Assembly (NCBI GenBank): GCA_019753235.1
Contig: JAIELF010000024.1
Coordinates: 62,001-126,000, forward strand
DNA from: a bacterium
Lineage (GTDB): Bacteria; Planctomycetota; Planctomycetia; Kolteriales; Kolteriaceae
DNA length: 64,000 nucleotides
Direction: 5' to 3'
This document shows, piece after piece, positions 50,369-60,908 of the stretch (position 1 is the stretch's first letter; each line of letters opens with the position of its first letter). The notes below the pieces were generated by a model that was given only the letters and a program-made list of their open reading frames with translations, was not told the DNA's origin and did not search any database. Both the position numbers and the translations under genes were made by a program.

Positions 50369-53164
50369 TCACTTCCCCGGGGGTTTGGGTGCTGACAGCA
50401 ACTCGAGTTGTTGACGCGCCTGCGGAGCGGCCGGCAAGCCACCAAATTTCTCGATCACTTCTTCAAAGGCTTTCTTCGCCTCCGCCACTTGTGCGAGTCG
50501 GACATGGCACTTACCCATCTCGACCAAGGCCAACGACTGCCATTCTGGAATGGGATACAGAATGTTGACTTTCAGGAACTCGCGAATCGCCTCGGACCAG
50601 TGTTCTTGAAGAAACAGCGTCTCGGCCAACATGAACTGGGCCTTGGCCGCCGTCTCGGTCCGGTCCGGGCCGATCACTTGCCGATACAGCTCGCGGGCTT
50701 GATCGAACTCCGCTTTCTGTTGATGGACACGAGCCCGAACGTAGATCGCCTCTTCGCGCGTCGCGGTATCAACCTTGTCGGCCGCCAACGACTCGCTGAC
50801 CCGGGCCGCCTCGTCCCATTGACCCAGCTTCAAATGCGTCTGAGCGGAGCGAAGCCGAGCCACCTTACTATAAGGTCCGCCGTTGGCTCGCGCGGCAAGA
50901 TCCGCATAGATCGTAAGTGCCTCGGCCGGCTTCTCTTCGAAAGCGATTTCTCCAAGAGCCAAAAGCGCCGCCAAGGCGAACTCCGAACTTGGCTGTTGTT
51001 GAATGATGCGAGTTAAGACCTCTTGAGCTGCGGACGTTTCCCCCGCCGACTTCAGAACAAGAGCTTGTCGATAGAGGAACGGGGCTGACAAATTCTCGGG
51101 CACGCCCAGCGACTGCGCCTGATCGAGATAGCTGCGCGCCTCGGAAGTTTTTCCCTCTTTCTGAGCCATCTCGGCCAGCTTGATCGCCGCCCGCACGGCA
51201 CTCGGAACAGCGTCGGCCATCGCGAGCACCACCACGAAGATTGTCTTTGCCGCGCCGACATCCCCGCGCTCGAGAGCCAAGTACCCTCGATCAAGCGAGG
51301 CCCGCGCTTTGACCGGCCCAGCCGGCGAACGATCGATCAGCTCGGCAAGGGCCTGATCGGCTCGCTCCTTGTTGTCTTGCGCAAGGAGCTTGGCCCAGCG
51401 CTGACCGGCCGAGAGCGCCATCGGTGAATCGGGATAATCATGAAAGACTCGTCCGAATCCATCGATGGCCTCGGCCACGCTTTGCTGCTGCTCTTGCACC
51501 ATGGCCGTCATGTAAATCGCCTCGGCTTGTTCATTCGATCTTGCTGGCGATTTCTCGGCCGCGGATCGGAATCGCTCGAGAGCCTCGTCCCACTTCGATC
51601 GATCGAAAAGAACCCAACCGAGACCCAGATCGATCAGCGGTTGATCAGGCTGCGCGTGCTGGGCTGCCGATCGAAACGCTTGCTCGGCTTGATCCAGTTT
51701 CTTGTCGCGGTAGGCTTCGTCTCCCAACGAACGAAGAACGTGACTTCCATCGGGCCGTTTCTCTATCGATCCAAGCAGACTCATCCACGCATCGTTACTC
51801 CACTGATCGATCGGCTGACGAAGCATTGCTTGGCCGGCCAGCAACCACGCCGACGCGGCTGCCTTGTCATCAATCAACGGAGCAGCGGCGGTCAATCGCG
51901 AGATGGCCTCGGCAAAATTCGCCTCATGAAACCGAACCACGCCCATGATGTACTCAAGGGACGGCTTCTGCGCGTCGGAGGCGGACGCCAACAAAGGATT
52001 TGCGAGCCGACCCGCGTCGGCGTACTCGCGAGAATCGAGATACGCGACCGCCGCCAAATACGTGATTCGCTGTTTCGCTTCGCCACTGGAGGCCGAGGGA
52101 GCCAACCCCTCTAGACCCTGAGCCCGATCCAAAGCCGATCGTTTGCCATCGGCAAGCCAAGCTTCCGCTACCGCGATCTGCGTCGGTGCCAGCCACGCTT
52201 CGTTCTTCGCCGTCGAACGAAGCCGATCGAGTCCCGCTTGCGCCGTCGCGACATCTCCGCTCAAGGCCGCGAGCCGAACACCAAGATAGATCGCCTGGCA
52301 CGTAGTCTCCGGATCGGTCGATCGATTTTGCACCTCGGCGATCAGCGAGCGAGCTTGATCGAGTTGATTCAGCGAAAGCCGAGCCGATGCCTCTTGCAAG
52401 GCGAGCGTATTCTCGATCGGCAAGCCCGCCGCCCAAGGCCGTCCACGCGCGAACATCGCCGCCGCCTCCGCCGGGTTCTTCTCCTTCCACGCCATCAAAC
52501 CCCGCGCGTAAACAGCATCAATGGCAGCGTTTTTCTTTGCAGGCTCTTTGCTCCATCTGTCGATGGCTGAATCCAACAGGGCTTTCGCCTCCGACGCTTT
52601 CCCTTGTCGTTCAAGTAGGCGAGCCCGGATCAATTCCACTCGATCACCGATACCGTCCTTCTCCTCGACCGAGACCAGATAATCGACCGCCGAATCTGCC
52701 GACGGCCAATCACTTCGCGCGATGGCAGACTCGGCAAGCAACAATTCCGCCGCCGGGCGGCGCGCGTGATTCGGGTAGAGCTTGCGGAACTGATGCATTC
52801 GCTCGACGCAGGCCGCGTGATCTTGAAGCTGCGTGAGGGTTTGGCCCCATCGGTAGAGGGCTTGGGCCGCCCGATCTTCCGCCATCGGCGATGGGTCTTG
52901 CCGACTCTGTTCCCATACCGTTTGAAACGCGGCTTGGGCGGCGGGCCATCGACGAAGCTGTAAATAACACTCACCGAGATAAAATCGTGCCGTCAACGCT
53001 TCGGGCTCGGTCGGCTGACTCGAAAGATAACTCTCGTACTCCTCGGCCGCGAGTTCGAACTTCTCTTTGCGGTAAAGACCATGGGCAAACTCAAGGTCGG
53101 CCCCTTCGACGACGGACGACATCGAACCGATCATCCATGCCGCGAGAATCAAAAACCTCGGCAT
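50369..53164 (-). CDS. large TPR protein of the ExbB/ExbD unit
   Basis: 931 residues with an N-terminal signal (MPRFLILAAWMIGSM, then SVVEGAD) and about 25 TPR-like repeats, for example EKFELAAEEYESYLSSQPTE, LGLGWVLFDRSKWDEALERF, RVFHDYPDSPMALSAGQRWA and the C-terminal LVEMGKCHVRLAQVAEAKKAF. Such YbgF/CpoB-like repeats occur beside Tol/Exb systems, where they link envelope machines. No enzyme motif. I chose the ATG at 53164 for the signal peptide; the frame extends to 53230. Stop is 9 nt from exbB. Expected location is the periplasm. Confidence 0.82.
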   Translation of the reverse strand: MPRFLILAAWMIGSMSSVVEGADLEFAHGLYRKEKFELAAEEYESYLSSQPTEPEALTARFYLGECYLQLRRWPAAQAAFQTVWEQSRQDPSPMAEDRAAQALYRWGQTLTQLQDHAACVERMHQFRKLYPNHARRPAAELLLAESAIARSDWPSADSAVDYLVSVEEKDGIGDRVELIRARLLERQGKASEAKALLDSAIDRWSKEPAKKNAAIDAVYARGLMAWKEKNPAEAAAMFARGRPWAAGLPIENTLALQEASARLSLNQLDQARSLIAEVQNRSTDPETTCQAIYLGVRLAALSGDVATAQAGLDRLRSTAKNEAWLAPTQIAVAEAWLADGKRSALDRAQGLEGLAPSASSGEAKQRITYLAAVAYLDSREYADAGRLANPLLASASDAQKPSLEYIMGVVRFHEANFAEAISRLTAAAPLIDDKAAASAWLLAGQAMLRQPIDQWSNDAWMSLLGSIEKRPDGSHVLRSLGDEAYRDKKLDQAEQAFRSAAQHAQPDQPLIDLGLGWVLFDRSKWDEALERFRSAAEKSPARSNEQAEAIYMTAMVQEQQQSVAEAIDGFGRVFHDYPDSPMALSAGQRWAKLLAQDNKERADQALAELIDRSPAGPVKARASLDRGYLALERGDVGAAKTIFVVVLAMADAVPSAVRAAIKLAEMAQKEGKTSEARSYLDQAQSLGVPENLSAPFLYRQALVLKSAGETSAAQEVLTRIIQQQPSSEFALAALLALGEIAFEEKPAEALTIYADLAARANGGPYSKVARLRSAQTHLKLGQWDEAARVSESLAADKVDTATREEAIYVRARVHQQKAEFDQARELYRQVIGPDRTETAAKAQFMLAETLFLQEHWSEAIREFLKVNILYPIPEWQSLALVEMGKCHVRLAQVAEAKKAFEEVIEKFGGLPAAPQARQQLELLSAPKPPGK

Positions 53165-53409
53165 CGGCAACGACCGACCATTGGGAATGACAAGAGGGTC
53201 TCGGACTGGCATGCGTGGAGTGCCTCCCACCGCGATCGGGGCTAGTCGACAACGTCGAGCGTCGACTCCGCGCGATCCCGCAGAAGAGATCGAGCCCGAA
53301 AACTTTCCTCCTCCACTCCTTCTGTTATAGCAGTGACGAGAGAACCGGGGAAGAAGCGACGTCGCGATCCGACATTGTTTCGCGTGGAAAACAGGGGGAA
53401 ATCTGCGAC

Positions 53410-54225
53410 ATGAGCGATCGCCTTCCCGATTGGCAGCTCCCTGCCGGCGTCGACCGGGCCCTTTGGGAATACCTCACCACCGAGGCAATTGCCGAGGACT
53501 ACGACGAATACTTCGCACAGACGCGACTCTTAACGCTGGACCGCGATTTCCTTCGAGAGTCCTTCCATGAACCAGGCCGACTGATCGATCTCGGTTGTGG
53601 CACCGGTCGATTATCGCTAGACTTTGCCGCCCGGGGCTTCGACGTCGTCGGCATCGATCTTTCCACGCCGATGCTGGACGTCACTCGGCGAAAGATGAAC
53701 TCCTTAGGACTCTCGATCGAACTTCGGCAAGCCAACATCTGCGATCTGTCGGACCTCTCCGCGGAATCGTTCGATTACGCGATTTCGATGTTCAGTACCT
53801 GGGGGATGGTTGTCGGAATCGAATCGCGTCGCCGAGCACTGCGAGAGGTCCATCGACTTTTGCGTCCTGGGGGAAAGCTCGGCTTACATGTGCATAACCG
53901 ATGGTTCAATTTCTTCGATCCGCAGGGGCGAGTCTGGTTATTTCAGGATCTCGGTCGCCAAATCCTCGGCTCGTCGCAGGCTGGCGACAAAGTGCAGATT
54001 CGCTACCGGGGAATTCCCAACCTTCGGCTTCACCTTTTCTCGGCCAGCGAGCTTCGACGAGAACTTCGGCGGGCCGGTTTCCGCATCGAACGCTGGCTTC
54101 CGCTGGCCCCGGATCGGACCGGAGGCATCACCTTTCCCAAGTTTTTCTCATCGCTTCGCTGCAACGGCTGGCTGGTCGTCGCGGAGCGAGCTGACCCGAG
54201 CTCGGCCTCGCCCGCCATCCCATAG
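53410..54225 (+). CDS. class I SAM-dependent methyltransferase
   Basis: 271 residues. LIDLGCGTGRLSLDFAARGF is a typical motif I with acidic loop at the end of strand 2 (GIDLSTPMLDVTR), followed by QANICDLSDLSAESFDYAI (motif II/post II) and EVHRLLRPGGKLGLHVHNRWF. Ubiquinone/menaquinone-type or small-molecule methyltransferases share this fold; no specific substrate is indicated. The frame starts earlier, at 53215, but the ATG at 53410 has GGGGGAA about 9 nt upstream and gives a natural N-terminus. It is divergent from the TPR gene. Confidence 0.88.
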   Translation: MSDRLPDWQLPAGVDRALWEYLTTEAIAEDYDEYFAQTRLLTLDRDFLRESFHEPGRLIDLGCGTGRLSLDFAARGFDVVGIDLSTPMLDVTRRKMNSLGLSIELRQANICDLSDLSAESFDYAISMFSTWGMVVGIESRRRALREVHRLLRPGGKLGLHVHNRWFNFFDPQGRVWLFQDLGRQILGSSQAGDKVQIRYRGIPNLRLHLFSASELRRELRRAGFRIERWLPLAPDRTGGITFPKFFSSLRCNGWLVVAERADPSSASPAIP

Positions 54226-54619
54226 CCGGGCCAACGCCCCCAGCCGACTCCTTCCTTCCAATCAAAAACTTGAACCTGGAGCATAATTTTTCCTATAGGA
54301 CTAAATTTATCTTGACGACAATAAAAGATAAGACAAAGATAGAAGCATCGAGCTTTTCTGGCATTGGGAAGGGAACGGGGTTCGACAGGAGGGGAATGGA
54401 GGGGTCCAGCCGAGGGAATGGCCCGTCCATGGGACGGCCAACCTGAACTTCCTAGAACCTGTTGGTTTCTCAGACGGCTGATTTCTATACTAGTTGCCGA
54501 AGTCTGGCACTTTTCGGGAGTGTCGAAAAGGGTCGGGTTTCCGAGCTTGGGAAGGCTCGTTCAAAGGGGCGTTTTCGGGGCTATTCATTTTGCCCGCTCG
54601 GGGAGGGATTAGAAGGATC
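54226..54619 (+). other. 394-nt leader region of the DUF1559 gene with AT-rich island
   Basis: Between the methyltransferase stop and the DUF1559 start there is an AT-rich island (about 54285-54350), unusual for this GC-rich DNA. It includes the palindrome TCCTATAGGA (54291-54300) and a TTGACG (54313-54318). Further on is a possible promoter at 54462-54491. No convincing gene lies in the region; short open frames here read as translation noise. Confidence 0.55.
54462..54491 (+). promoter_or_regulatory. possible promoter of the DUF1559 gene
   Basis: TTGGTT (-35, 3 of 6) and TATACT (-10, 5 of 6) are 18 nt apart, about 130 nt upstream of the start codon. The weak -35 makes this tentative. Confidence 0.35.
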
Positions 54620-56041
54620 ATGAAAAACAGACGTTCGTACGGCTTCACGCTGATTGAGCTGCTGGTGGTGATCGCGATCATCGCTATCTTGGCGGCACTG
54701 TTGCTGCCCGCGTTTCAGCGGGTTCGCGAAAATGCCCGTCAGACACAGTGTCGGGCCAACCTGAAAAACATTGGGACTGCCCTGGTCAACTATCATGACC
54801 AGTACAAAGTCTTCCCCCCAGGCATCATCTCGTTCAACCCAAACCGTCAAACGCCGAACAGCCCTCCCCTTTGTCAGTACACACCGACTACCGCACAAGG
54901 GTGTGCGGACACATCGTCGCCCACCAGCTTCGGAGCGTACAGCTTGGTGAGCGGCTTCACGCTGGTGCTCCCCTTCATGGACGAGCGATCGGTCTACGAT
55001 GCCTACAACTTTAACGTTGCATGTTGTGCGCCACAGAATGCCACTGCTGTGTCAACGGTTATCAAGACCTTCATCTGCCCCAGCAACCCTCGCGGTCAAG
55101 AACCGTTGTTGGCCGGTCAGGACGAATTCTATCGCGGCGTTGACCAAACGCTCGGATTGCCGCCGGGTGCTCAAGCGATCACGACGGTGGCCGCCACGGA
55201 CTATGCTCTCAGCATGGGTGGCAATGCTCTTTTGCTCGCGACCTGTGCCAGCCCCGCGTCCATTGGCACCGGTGGTCAGGCTCGTTTCCCGGCGGCGTTC
55301 CGTCAAGCAGCGGGTGTCTTCTACCTCAACAGCAACGTCAGCCTCCGCAAGATGCAGGACGGTGCCTCAAACACGATGCTGGTCGGCGAGGCAAGTGGCG
55401 GTCCACAGCTTCGCGTCGGTACGGGCCCTAGTGGTTCTGGCCTGTTACCAACCTCTATCGCAGACATCATTCCTACCCAACCCGTCATCGGGGCGCAATC
55501 GATTGATACCCCATGGTCTCAGGGCTACATCGGGACTATAGCCGGCGTAGGCGGTACAGGAAGTCCCATGGCCGCCACGGCTTTTGACGCTTGGTACAAT
55601 CAAGGACCAGCAGTTCCATCTGGAGCTGGTGGATCAGGAGCAAACGCACCGGAGATTCCCTCTCAGGGTTTGGTGGCCGCCTTCAACACCAACCCAAATC
55701 CGCCATCTCAAGTAAACGCAGCCTGGGGTTTCACTCCACTTAAGGTCAACATGGCCAAGGTGAAGTACAACCGCGCGACTGTTGTCGGCACAATCCCTCC
55801 GGGGGTTGCAGATGGGAGTGCGTTTAGAAATTTGGGTGCAACAAACGCAAAAATCGATTTGCTGGGCCTTGGTGCGCAGATTAGCGTGGCGGGTTTCCGA
55901 AGCTATCACCCGGAATTGATCTTGATCTCCATGGGTGATGCGTCTGTCCAGAAGGTCGGCGAACAAGTCGATCCACGCATCTGGGTCAGTATGTCGACCT
56001 TCGCGGGTGGCGAAGTCTTCAATACCCAAAGCAGCCGATAA
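54620..56041 (+). CDS. DUF1559 domain protein with type IV prepilin-like N-terminus
   Basis: 473 residues. The N-terminus has the class III signal GFTLIELLVVIAIIAILAALLLP, with the prepilin G-F-T-L-x-E site; a prepilin peptidase could cut after Gly. Next comes RENARQTQCRANLKNIGTAL and the DUF1559 core. The C-terminal SYHPELILISMGDASVQ is the conserved family end. Hundreds of such proteins occur per planctomycete genome, with roles suggested in surface/pseudopilus structures but not proven. The frame extends to 54494, but ATG at 54620 gives the signal; AGAAGG lies just upstream. A terminator hairpin follows the stop. Confidence 0.9.
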   Translation: MKNRRSYGFTLIELLVVIAIIAILAALLLPAFQRVRENARQTQCRANLKNIGTALVNYHDQYKVFPPGIISFNPNRQTPNSPPLCQYTPTTAQGCADTSSPTSFGAYSLVSGFTLVLPFMDERSVYDAYNFNVACCAPQNATAVSTVIKTFICPSNPRGQEPLLAGQDEFYRGVDQTLGLPPGAQAITTVAATDYALSMGGNALLLATCASPASIGTGGQARFPAAFRQAAGVFYLNSNVSLRKMQDGASNTMLVGEASGGPQLRVGTGPSGSGLLPTSIADIIPTQPVIGAQSIDTPWSQGYIGTIAGVGGTGSPMAATAFDAWYNQGPAVPSGAGGSGANAPEIPSQGLVAAFNTNPNPPSQVNAAWGFTPLKVNMAKVKYNRATVVGTIPPGVADGSAFRNLGATNAKIDLLGLGAQISVAGFRSYHPELILISMGDASVQKVGEQVDPRIWVSMSTFAGGEVFNTQSSR

Positions 56042-56075
56042 CTCTCCTTCGTTCTCGGCCGCGACAAAAAACGAC

Positions 56076-56119
56076 AGGGCTTGGTCAACAACGTTTGGCC
56101 GAGCCCTTTCTCTTTTCTT
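56076..56119 (+). terminator. intrinsic terminator after the DUF1559 gene
   Basis: AGGGCTTGG (56076-56084) pairs with CCGAGCCCT (56099-56107) over 9 bp, one T-G wobble, followed by a pyrimidine run ending TTCTCTTTTCTT. It lies 35 nt past the stop. Confidence 0.65.
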
Positions 56120-56246
56120 GTAAGGACACCGGCGCGATCTCACTCACCTTGATCGTAACATACATTAGTCCTCCTCGGCCCGCACCGAGTCGACCCGGAG
56201 CAACTTTCATTGTTGGCGCCCATCGAGCCGGCGAACAGGTGACCCG

Positions 56247-57689
56247 ATGAAACGCCGAACCCTCTTTCCGCAATCGGCCGCATTCACGCTAGCCATGATC
56301 GTCTCGCCTCTGCTGGCGGATCCGATTGACCTGCATGGTCTCGACCGACAGGCCCGAGCATTGACCAGTAGGCGATTCACTGATGAAGCTCAGGTTCGTC
56401 GATTCGAAGAGACGATTGCGGAGATGAAACGCCTCTTCCCCAACGAGCCGGCCAGCCTCTATTGGCAAGGGTTGCTACTTGACCGCGCGCATCAGTCGGC
56501 CGAGGGAGCGACGCTTTGGAAGCAAAGCCTTGAAGCGAATTCGTCATCAACCGACTCGCGTTCGAAAGTATGGCGCGCGGACGCGGCCACGCTGCTGGGG
56601 GCGCATGAACTCGGCCGCGGCAATGGGGAAGAGGGGGCCAAGCTTGCCGAGCAAGCCATCGCCGCCCATCCGCAAAAGATCGAAGCCTATCGCCTGCTTA
56701 TCGACGCGTCCTTTCAACTGGGGGATCTCGCACGCGCAGAACGAACGCTACACGAGCAAACTGCCGACTTGGCGACGGTCCCGTCCGAGTTGATGATGTG
56801 TCGATTCACGCTGCTGGCCGATCAGGGAAAATGGACCGACATTGACGCTCTCGTTCGTTCGCGACGAATGCATCGGCCTCTCTGCCCAGCCGCGTTGTAC
56901 TTTGCGGCTCGGCTGGCGGATCGCGATCACCAGGCTGATCGGGCGGCGGTTCTAATGGTGCTCGCGTCACTCAACGGATCGCCCCGATCGGAATCGGGAC
57001 TTCGTTCCGATGAATGGATCAGCCGGCGAGCGTACGAACGATTGGCCCATCCTGAACAGGCTCCGAGAGATGTTCTCTGGGTTCACGATATTGTCGCTCG
57101 GTACGAGATCGGCCAGCGGCGCGGCTTGCCGGTCGATGGATCCGAGAGAGCAGCAGCAATCTTGGCTGCGGAGAGTTTCCCCGCTACTTCGCCCGAGCAA
57201 CAGACCGCACGCCAGCATTTGCTTGCAACGCTGGAATTATGGGAGGGCAAACTCGACTCGGCCGGGCGTCGCTGGCGGTCGCTTAGCGTCGACCATCCCG
57301 ACTTTGTTCCAGCATGGTGCCGACTTGCCGAGCTGGAAGAGGTTGACCCGAACCCCGCCACCCAGGCACGAGCCCCAGCAAGCTGGCAGCGGGGGGCGGA
57401 TCTCGAGCCGAACCATCCGCTCGTTCGAGATCGAATTCGGCTAGGCATTGATGTCAAATCGGTTCCCGAGGGGGTTAAGATTCAGCGGGTCGAACGATTC
57501 AGCCCGGCCGAGGAAATCGGCTGGAACACGGGGGATATCCTCCAGCAGATCAGCAGACAACACTTAACGAAAATCCCCACGATCGAAAGACTTCGGCTAG
57601 TTCGACTCTTTTCCGGAGGGGAAGTCGTCTGGCTTGACCCGACCGGCACGCCTCAAGAACAGGATGTCCCTCTTCTATTGCTTGAATGA
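56247..57689 (+). CDS. secreted TPR-like protein with C-terminal PDZ-like domain
   Basis: 480 residues. The signal peptide MKRRTLFPQSAAFTLAMIV leads to a helical-repeat region from about 40 to 370 with TPR character (PNEPASLYWQGLLLDRAHQS, RLLIDASFQLGDLARAERTL). From about 400 on there is a PDZ-like domain: VPEGVKIQRVERFSPAEEIG and WNTGDILQQISRQHL match the carboxylate-loop and hydrophobic-pocket positions. No protease motif is present, so this is probably an adaptor. AGGTGA precedes the ATG. It follows the DUF1559 gene's terminator and is likely an independent unit. Confidence 0.72.
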   Translation: MKRRTLFPQSAAFTLAMIVSPLLADPIDLHGLDRQARALTSRRFTDEAQVRRFEETIAEMKRLFPNEPASLYWQGLLLDRAHQSAEGATLWKQSLEANSSSTDSRSKVWRADAATLLGAHELGRGNGEEGAKLAEQAIAAHPQKIEAYRLLIDASFQLGDLARAERTLHEQTADLATVPSELMMCRFTLLADQGKWTDIDALVRSRRMHRPLCPAALYFAARLADRDHQADRAAVLMVLASLNGSPRSESGLRSDEWISRRAYERLAHPEQAPRDVLWVHDIVARYEIGQRRGLPVDGSERAAAILAAESFPATSPEQQTARQHLLATLELWEGKLDSAGRRWRSLSVDHPDFVPAWCRLAELEEVDPNPATQARAPASWQRGADLEPNHPLVRDRIRLGIDVKSVPEGVKIQRVERFSPAEEIGWNTGDILQQISRQHLTKIPTIERLRLVRLFSGGEVVWLDPTGTPQEQDVPLLLLE

Positions 57690-57772
57690 TGCAGGTATCG
57701 TGAATCAGGATGGGTACTGAAACAGAGCCGGCCCGATTTGAGTATCCTATCAGAGCGGGAGAAATGAGAAGG

Positions 57773-57807
57773 CGGGAATCGTTTCGGCCCGGCACTTCCC
57801 GTTTTTT
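57773..57807 (+). terminator. possible intrinsic terminator
   Basis: CGGGAA (57773-57778) pairs with TTCCCG (57796-57801), followed directly by TTTTTT (57802-57807). It lies 84 nt after the TPR-PDZ stop. The stem is short and the loop long, but the T-run is good. Confidence 0.45.
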
Positions 57808-57957
57808 GGTGCACCGCCGTCGTCTTTGAAGTGTTGATAGAGGGAACCTACTTCGCTTGAAGAGGGATGCCTTGATGCAGGCCAGGACTCGGCCCGCGGA
57901 GTCAAGTCCCTCTTCCCACGAGCGAGTAGGCCAATGAAGGTCAATGAGGAGACCCTG

Positions 57958-59724
<1,767 letters not shown>

Positions 59725-59993
59725 AACAATGAGCCGTTGGCTCGGAAGTTAGGCGGATTCCCGACATTCTCGGTGTACTTTTCCCTTGAAGTGCCGCTGA
59801 TCAGCCTGCTATCTTCGTCAAAGCTGAGCGGGAAGTGCAATTGGGCTTCCCATAAGCAGATCTTGTTTGCAGCCCCATTCGTGGGCAGCGGACTGAATGT
59901 CGCCGACAGGTCAACCGAAGCTCATCACAACGAACTTCATTAAGCTTTTAAGCGACCGAGGACCGCCGGAAACTCTGCCATTGGAGTCGCCCT

Positions 59994-60908
59994 ATGATTC
60001 GCCATCAACTGGTACTGACCTTTGCCCTGGTCTTCATCACCGGTCTTCAGGCCGAGATTGTCAATTTCCGAATCGATTCCACTCAGAGCACCTTCTCCAT
60101 CACGTCCGCGACCATCCGTGGTTTCCAAGCCGATAGATTCAACTTATACCAGGTCGAACTACCAATCGTCTTCGGACAGACGCTCGATACCGGCTCCACC
60201 TTCATCAACGTCACTCGCCAAGGAACAGGCATTGTTCCTCTCCAAGGTGTCATCAAGACAACTCTAACCGCCAACAATCTTGGCGAAGCTACCGGAATCA
60301 CCTTTCGATCGGGTTCAGTCATTGACCTGTCTCCCGTGAGTCCGTTGAGTCCGGACTACGGCATTGGACCGATCAATGCCGGCTTAACCATCTCTTACTT
60401 GGCCTATCCCAGTCTAACCGAGGGGATCTACATACAAGGCCTCGATTTCGACATCCCAGCGACTGACCTGCTTCCGCTCACCAACACCTTCGGTAACTTC
60501 AACCTCAGGCCGAAGGCCATCAACGGTACTGTCCCAGTCGCGGCGAATTACTCTTACGGTGAGTCCTCGGGAACACCATTCTCTCAAGATGCATTCTCGA
60601 CCGTCAGCCCATCCAACCTGTCGTTTTCCACCAAGACCCTCCCCGACACCACAGGCCCCAGCCGAACGATCAACCTCCAGGTCAACGGAACTTTTACCCT
60701 GCCGTTCACATCCAGCCTACCGCTCACACCACCATTTGTCTTCGGAGACACCCTCTCCACCGCCAACCAGATCAGGTTGAATTACCGACTCATCATCGTC
60801 GCCACCAGCATCCCAGAAACATCGTCGGCGATCCTCCTTTTGTTCGCCGGATGTCTTGGAGTCATCAGCTTCGCCCGCCGCCGGCGATGCCGCTCCATCA
60901 GTGCTTGA
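59994..60908 (+). CDS. secreted protein with a PEP-CTERM-like sorting signal
   Basis: 304 residues. Signal peptide HQLVLTFALVFITGLQAE, a beta-rich repetitive extracellular part with many Thr/Ser, and a C-terminus with IPETSS, then AILLLFAGCLGVISFA, then RRRR. This is the PEP-CTERM layout (short motif, membrane helix, basic tail), with PET in place of PEP. Exosortase would cut it at that site and anchor it to the outer face. No enzyme motif. It overlaps the stop of the convergent LptF/LptG gene by 11 nt. Confidence 0.65.
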   Translation: MIRHQLVLTFALVFITGLQAEIVNFRIDSTQSTFSITSATIRGFQADRFNLYQVELPIVFGQTLDTGSTFINVTRQGTGIVPLQGVIKTTLTANNLGEATGITFRSGSVIDLSPVSPLSPDYGIGPINAGLTISYLAYPSLTEGIYIQGLDFDIPATDLLPLTNTFGNFNLRPKAINGTVPVAANYSYGESSGTPFSQDAFSTVSPSNLSFSTKTLPDTTGPSRTINLQVNGTFTLPFTSSLPLTPPFVFGDTLSTANQIRLNYRLIIVATSIPETSSAILLLFAGCLGVISFARRRRCRSISA

